From Chromera velia (taxonomy: Eukaryota; Sar; Chromeraceae): a stretch of 12,114 nucleotides of DNA. The first letter of the stretch is position 1. Each line of letters starts with the position of its first letter. Positions 8,861 to 12,114 of this stretch are shown here, one piece after another. Under the pieces are notes generated by a model. The model saw nothing but the letters and a program-made list of their open reading frames with translations, made no database searches and was not told where the DNA came from. A program made the position numbers and the translations under genes. Location: NCBI GenBank assembly GCA_018398765.1, contig JAHBMJ010001167.1:22588-34701 (forward strand), written 5' to 3'.

Positions 8861-9041
8861 CGGATAAAAGATCACTGAGAGAAAGATGATGGGAATCGAG
8901 CTGGTCCTAGGAATTAAGAGAAAAGGGAAGAAAAACTATGCGCGCCTGTACAGTGTATGTGCGGGGCAGCGGGTGTTTGATATCCGCATTCAGTTGTCTT
9001 AGCTGATTTGTCGATGCCCTCGATCGATCGATCCCGTTTCT

Positions 9042-9383
9042 CTAATCTTCCTCCTCGAGGGACTCCTTTTCGTCGTCTGGCTTCGTCAAGCACTTTGTCA
9101 ACCCGTCGTATCTATCCAGAGTCCCCGCGATATTTTCCTCCGAGTCTGCGAGGCAGTGTGGGAAAAAAGACCAGGAAAGAAAACAGGCGGAGGAACGCAA
9201 AGGACTTGATGTGGCAAATCAATCATGCGCGGTCTCGTTAGATCGTGAATCAAACACCTTGAGGCATCGAAGAGACCAGATAACATTTTTCTAAAACAGA
9301 AAATTAAGAGCTGAGAGAATTTGAGTGCGGAGGTACAACAGTTCGGAAAGATTGGGGGGGGAGGAAATATCTATCAACACCCA

Positions 9384-9422
<39 letters not shown>

Positions 9423-9460
9423 ATCTATCTATCTACCTATCGCAAACACACACACATACA

Positions 9461-9547
<87 letters not shown>

Positions 9548-11893
9548 GGACAGATGGACTGACGAACAGGCAGGAAGTCAGGAATGCAGACAAATAAACG
9601 GAGAAATCGACTACGAAATCCCGAGCTGCATGACCCACCTGTCCATTCCCGCTCTTCGGTCATACCGTACAGCTTCATCATTTCCTGCATGCGGGATGCA
9701 AAGGGAGGTAACAAAACGGCAAGGGGAGCAAGTAGAAAGCCATGGGGGCAGAGAAGATTTCAGCCGGCACGAGGAGAGTTTAGGCAGCCAGGCGTCACGA
9801 GGTTGTGAGTGAGAAAGGATATATTTCCTGAAACAGACAAAGACCAAACGAACAGCAGAGTGCACGAGCCGACTGCTGGAATCAGAACAGAACGAAATCG
9901 TGCCAAAATGGATTGCTGCAGACTCTCCAGTGTGAAGGAGCTGGAGAGAAGAAGCCCTGAAGACCCAACCCACTTCCTTCTTCTCGCATAAATAAAAGAA
10001 ATATGAAAAATCTATTTATTTCATTCATACAAGCTGGAGAGAAGAAGACCTGAAGCATCAACCCACTTCCTTCTTCTCAAACTTCTGGCTGCTTTCCAAC
10101 ATAGTCCGCAACACTGAAGACGACGCTCCTCGAATGTGGACGATGGCGGCACCTTGGTCGTTTGGCTTCGTGCCTCCGGGCACCTGAAAACGACATTTGA
10201 AACAGGAGGCAGATCGATCTACCTGTCTTACGGGAATCCAAATGAAGGCAGAAGGGCTAAAGGATGCCTCGCCTTTTCTGAGACACACATCGATCAGTGC
10301 AAATGCACACAGACACAGACGGAGAGGGACGGGGACGGGGGAAGGTCAGGGATGGACGGATGAATGGAGGGAGGGAGACTGGGAAGGAGGGAGGGAGAGA
10401 GAGAAAGAAAACGAGAGTCGAGCCACCCATGAAGGGAACTGTCAGTGAGTCACTCAGGGCATAGGATCACTCATAGAGCGGAAAGAAAAACATGACACCA
10501 ATCTTTACACGCGCCGTGGTGCGCTTTGCCCCCCTCTCTTGCTTGGTCCGTGTGTGTGTGCATGCGTGTGTATGTGCGTGTGTGCGTGTGCTACACAATT
10601 TGTGAGTACTGACCACCATATCAGGGTGGGCAATGCAGTTGAGCCCGCCCCTTTTCATGTAGTGTTTCTTCTGTACGCCCTCCATGCGTCTCCCGTATGA
10701 GACACTCGCCAGAAGGGAGTCTGACTTTGTGAGGTCGAAATCATACCCTCTCCAGGAGAAGACAACCTGTCATGCATGAGTAGAACACATGTAAATAACA
10801 TAGAAGAAATACTCTATTCATCGTAGTCGCACCCTCTCCAGGAGAAGAAAACCTGTCCATGCATTGTGGAGTGAGTGAGCCCGTCAGGCAGTAGTCGGAC
10901 AGTAGGGGAATGAAGGGGCGGAGGGAGGCTCGCTGCGTTCAAGGCCACGTGGAGAGTCGAAGCAACCAAGGATGTGCATGCATGCAGGTGAACAGAAAGA
11001 AAGAAGCAAGGCATGCATGCTGGATACACAGTTGGCAGATGGATTTGTTAGGCAGGCAACAGGGCTTTTAGATTTCTTCGAATCAATCAGACACAATTAC
11101 GTTCTCGACCTCTCACCTTCTTTCTGTCGGAGAGAAATCCGAAATTCTGCTGATGGAAGCACTCAAGATGCTATTGTAGGTGCCACAACGACGCAGAGGA
11201 TGAGGCAATGGTAGCAAGGGCGCCAAGAGCATTCCCATTCTGCGACAATGACGGCACACACAATTAAGTGTGCGCATCTGGGCATCTATCAATTTGTGCA
11301 CGATATTGTATTCGTCTCGAAGATGCTTTTTTTGAATCACAGGAATGATGCTAAGGGGAACAGGAGAGCATGCAGTCTGCAAACGCAGAAGGGAGTCAAA
11401 GGCGGAGCGTGTAGGTGAACGACTCGACAAGATGGATTATGTTTTTGTGACAAATCATTTCACGGTCCAAACAGTTCAACTTACTGCTTCCACCGTGTGA
11501 AAGAACGAATCGACGCATCTCATGAGGCGGACAGAAGTGTACTCAATCCTTCCCTACGCGTTGGCGAACACAGCCTACAGAAGCCTGGGCGGCAGAATGA
11601 AAAGTCTGTCCCTAGCTCCCGTAGGCTCCACTGACCGCCTTTGCATCTGCTTGCGTGAGAAAAAAGACGAAGAAGTCGAACTCATCGATGAGTTTGCACA
11701 GCAGAGGTACCGCTTTCCACCATTGAGTAGGATCTTCAGATAAAATCAGACCACCGACATGCGGATGATACGGAAGTTCTAGTGGTGTCTGCAGAGATTG
11801 ATCCGCGAGCAATTCCGGAGGGGAAAATGTCAAGATGTGTCGTGGAGCACGCAAGGAGCAGCGAACATGCAGAGGTGCACAGACAAAATTTTG
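9042..11893 (-). CDS. Unrecognised multi-exon protein, 8 predicted exons, 5' partial
   Basis: I do not recognise this protein. Predicted exons are 11893-11636, 11553-11485, 11376-11260, 11146-11117, 10766-10614, 10183-10067, 9684-9639 and 9145-9042. Introns are 82, 108, 113, 350, 430, 382 and 493 nt. All but the last are phase 0; the last is phase 1 and makes a GAC codon. The sum is about 297 residues ending at TAG 9044-9042. Good signals include acceptor TTATCCGCAG before 11893, donors GCA|GTAAGT (11484), AAG|GTGAGA (11116) and ACAG|GTGGGT (9638), and acceptor CCTCGCAG before 9145. Visible segments are a helical stretch with WWKAVPLLCKLIDEFDFFVF, then KKHLRDEYNIVHKLIDAQMR, VVFSWRGYDFDLTKSDSLL, GGLNCIAHPDMV, DQGAAIVHIRG and an acidic Glu-rich end. 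The 30-nt exon and the end of the third exon are the weakest calls. If the donor at 10066 is not used, a TGA at 10060-10058 ends the protein at KFEKKEVG and the last two exons belong to another gene. The frame stays open upstream of 11893 to about 12079, but that stretch is pyrimidine-rich and probably intron. Confidence 0.6.
9386..9560. repeat. Compound microsatellite (CT)n-(CTAT)n-(CA)n-(GA)n
   Basis: CT about 9388-9417, CTAT about 9419-9441, CA about 9444-9478 and GA about 9478-9546, then a GACGGACAGATGGAC tail. It lies in the last intron (9638-9146) of the minus-strand gene. ORFs through it are repeats only. Confidence 0.95.
9939..10079 (-). repeat. 48-bp direct repeat covering an exon end and its donor
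   Basis: 9939-9986 and 10032-10079 match closely at an offset of 93 bp. The right copy holds the end of exon 10183-10067 with donor GAA|GTGGGT and the TGA behind it. The left copy lies in the intron. The spacer of about 45 bp is AT-rich. Confidence 0.85.
10015..10020 (-). promoter_or_regulatory. Possible polyadenylation signal AATAAA
   Basis: It sits about 38 nt after the TGA at 10060-10058 on the minus strand. It would serve the short form of the gene that ends at that TGA. It could also be chance in the AT-rich spacer. Confidence 0.35.
10295..10592. repeat. Low-complexity block: purine-rich then (TG)n
   Basis: 10315-10415 is a GGGA/GAGA-rich purine tract, and 10541-10592 is an imperfect TG repeat. 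Both lie in the intron 10613-10184 of the minus-strand gene, where the purine tract reads as a pyrimidine tract. Confidence 0.85.
10814..10852 (-). pseudogene. Truncated copy of exon 10766-10614 inside the preceding intron
   Basis: After a copied acceptor (GCATGGACAG) it reads VFFSWRGCDYDE and then TAG, against VVFSWRGYDFDL in the real exon. Same phase 0. If spliced in, it would end the protein after 12 residues. The copied block is 10827-10868, offset 86 bp from 10741-10780. Confidence 0.65.
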
Positions 11894-12114
11894 CTGCGGA
11901 TAAGAAAAGACAAGTGGGGTAGGGAAGAGAGGAAGGAGAGAAGGGGCGCTGGTAAAAAGAGAAACAAAACGGCCGAGGGTAAGTGACGGAAGAGGGAAAG
12001 AGAAAGCGAGGAAAAAGTAAAAGGCGAAGAGCAGAAACTCGGGCCCCTGGCTTTCTTTGTCGCTGGCGATGGGTGTCAATCACGAGAGAGACGCATTCCT
12101 TCCTCCCCCCCCCC
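11894..12114 (-). other. Pyrimidine-rich upstream intron (minus strand)
   Basis: Read on the minus strand it is dominated by C and T and leads into acceptor CTTATCCGCAG. It probably is the 3' part of an intron, with more exons beyond the right edge. The window ends in a C run. Confidence 0.45.

Noticed and set aside
9008-9241. Plus-strand Ser/Arg-rich ORF
   Set aside because: It overlaps the last minus-strand exon (9145-9042), which has a good acceptor and a phase match with the exon before it.
11522-11743. Plus-strand ORF of 73 residues with an acidic EKKDEEVELIDEF stretch
   Set aside because: It looks coding at first, but the opposite strand has an exon with a strong acceptor, matching phases and linked neighbours. 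The plus ORF has no splice context.

Overview
The window looks like nuclear DNA of a protist-type eukaryote. It has GT-AG spliced genes with many small exons, long compound microsatellites, a tandem repeat array and a small DNA transposon. No bacterial operon, tRNA, rRNA, CRISPR array or virus was seen. The species cannot be read from the sequence. The mix of secreted proteins carrying RRL motifs, frequent TGCATGCA words and introns from about 80 to 490 nt would fit a free-living alveolate (chromerid-like) or a stramenopile; this is a guess. None of the three genes is one simple ORF. I rebuilt them by hand from splice signals, reading phase and protein logic, so the exon ends are predictions.

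Layout. Positions 1-259 are microsatellite-rich sequence inside or beyond an intron. On the minus strand at 1915-260 lie four exons of a METTL21-like (Methyltransf_16) protein methyltransferase; its 3' end is off the left edge. Positions 1916-2270 are 5' flank. Positions 2271-4652 are a repeat block: an array with a period of exactly 450 bp (two full copies, one partial copy on each side), interrupted at 2397-3477 by a 1081-bp non-autonomous transposon with inverted terminal repeats starting CACTR. Neighbouring array copies preserve the uninterrupted site. Positions 4653-5879 are intergenic, with a direct repeat and a very GC-rich hairpin cluster.

On the plus strand at 5880-7492 is a two-exon gene for a secreted 375-residue protein. 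It has a signal peptide, a Kazal-like domain with only four cysteines, a Pro/Arg repeat linker, and two copies of a Gly/Asn/Tyr-rich module, each ending in RRLQ. Positions 7493-9041 are non-coding, with an AT-rich island at about 8200-8860. On the minus strand at 11893-9042 is an eight-exon gene for a protein I do not recognise (about 297 residues visible, 5' end incomplete, acidic C terminus). Two of its exons have short partial copies, each spanning a splice junction, inside the neighbouring intron.

The genes show no sign of acting in one pathway: one is a predicted protein methyltransferase, one a secreted protease-inhibitor-like precursor, one unknown. The most unusual parts are the precursor architecture of the Kazal protein, the junction-spanning exon copies, and the transposon with its empty sites next door.
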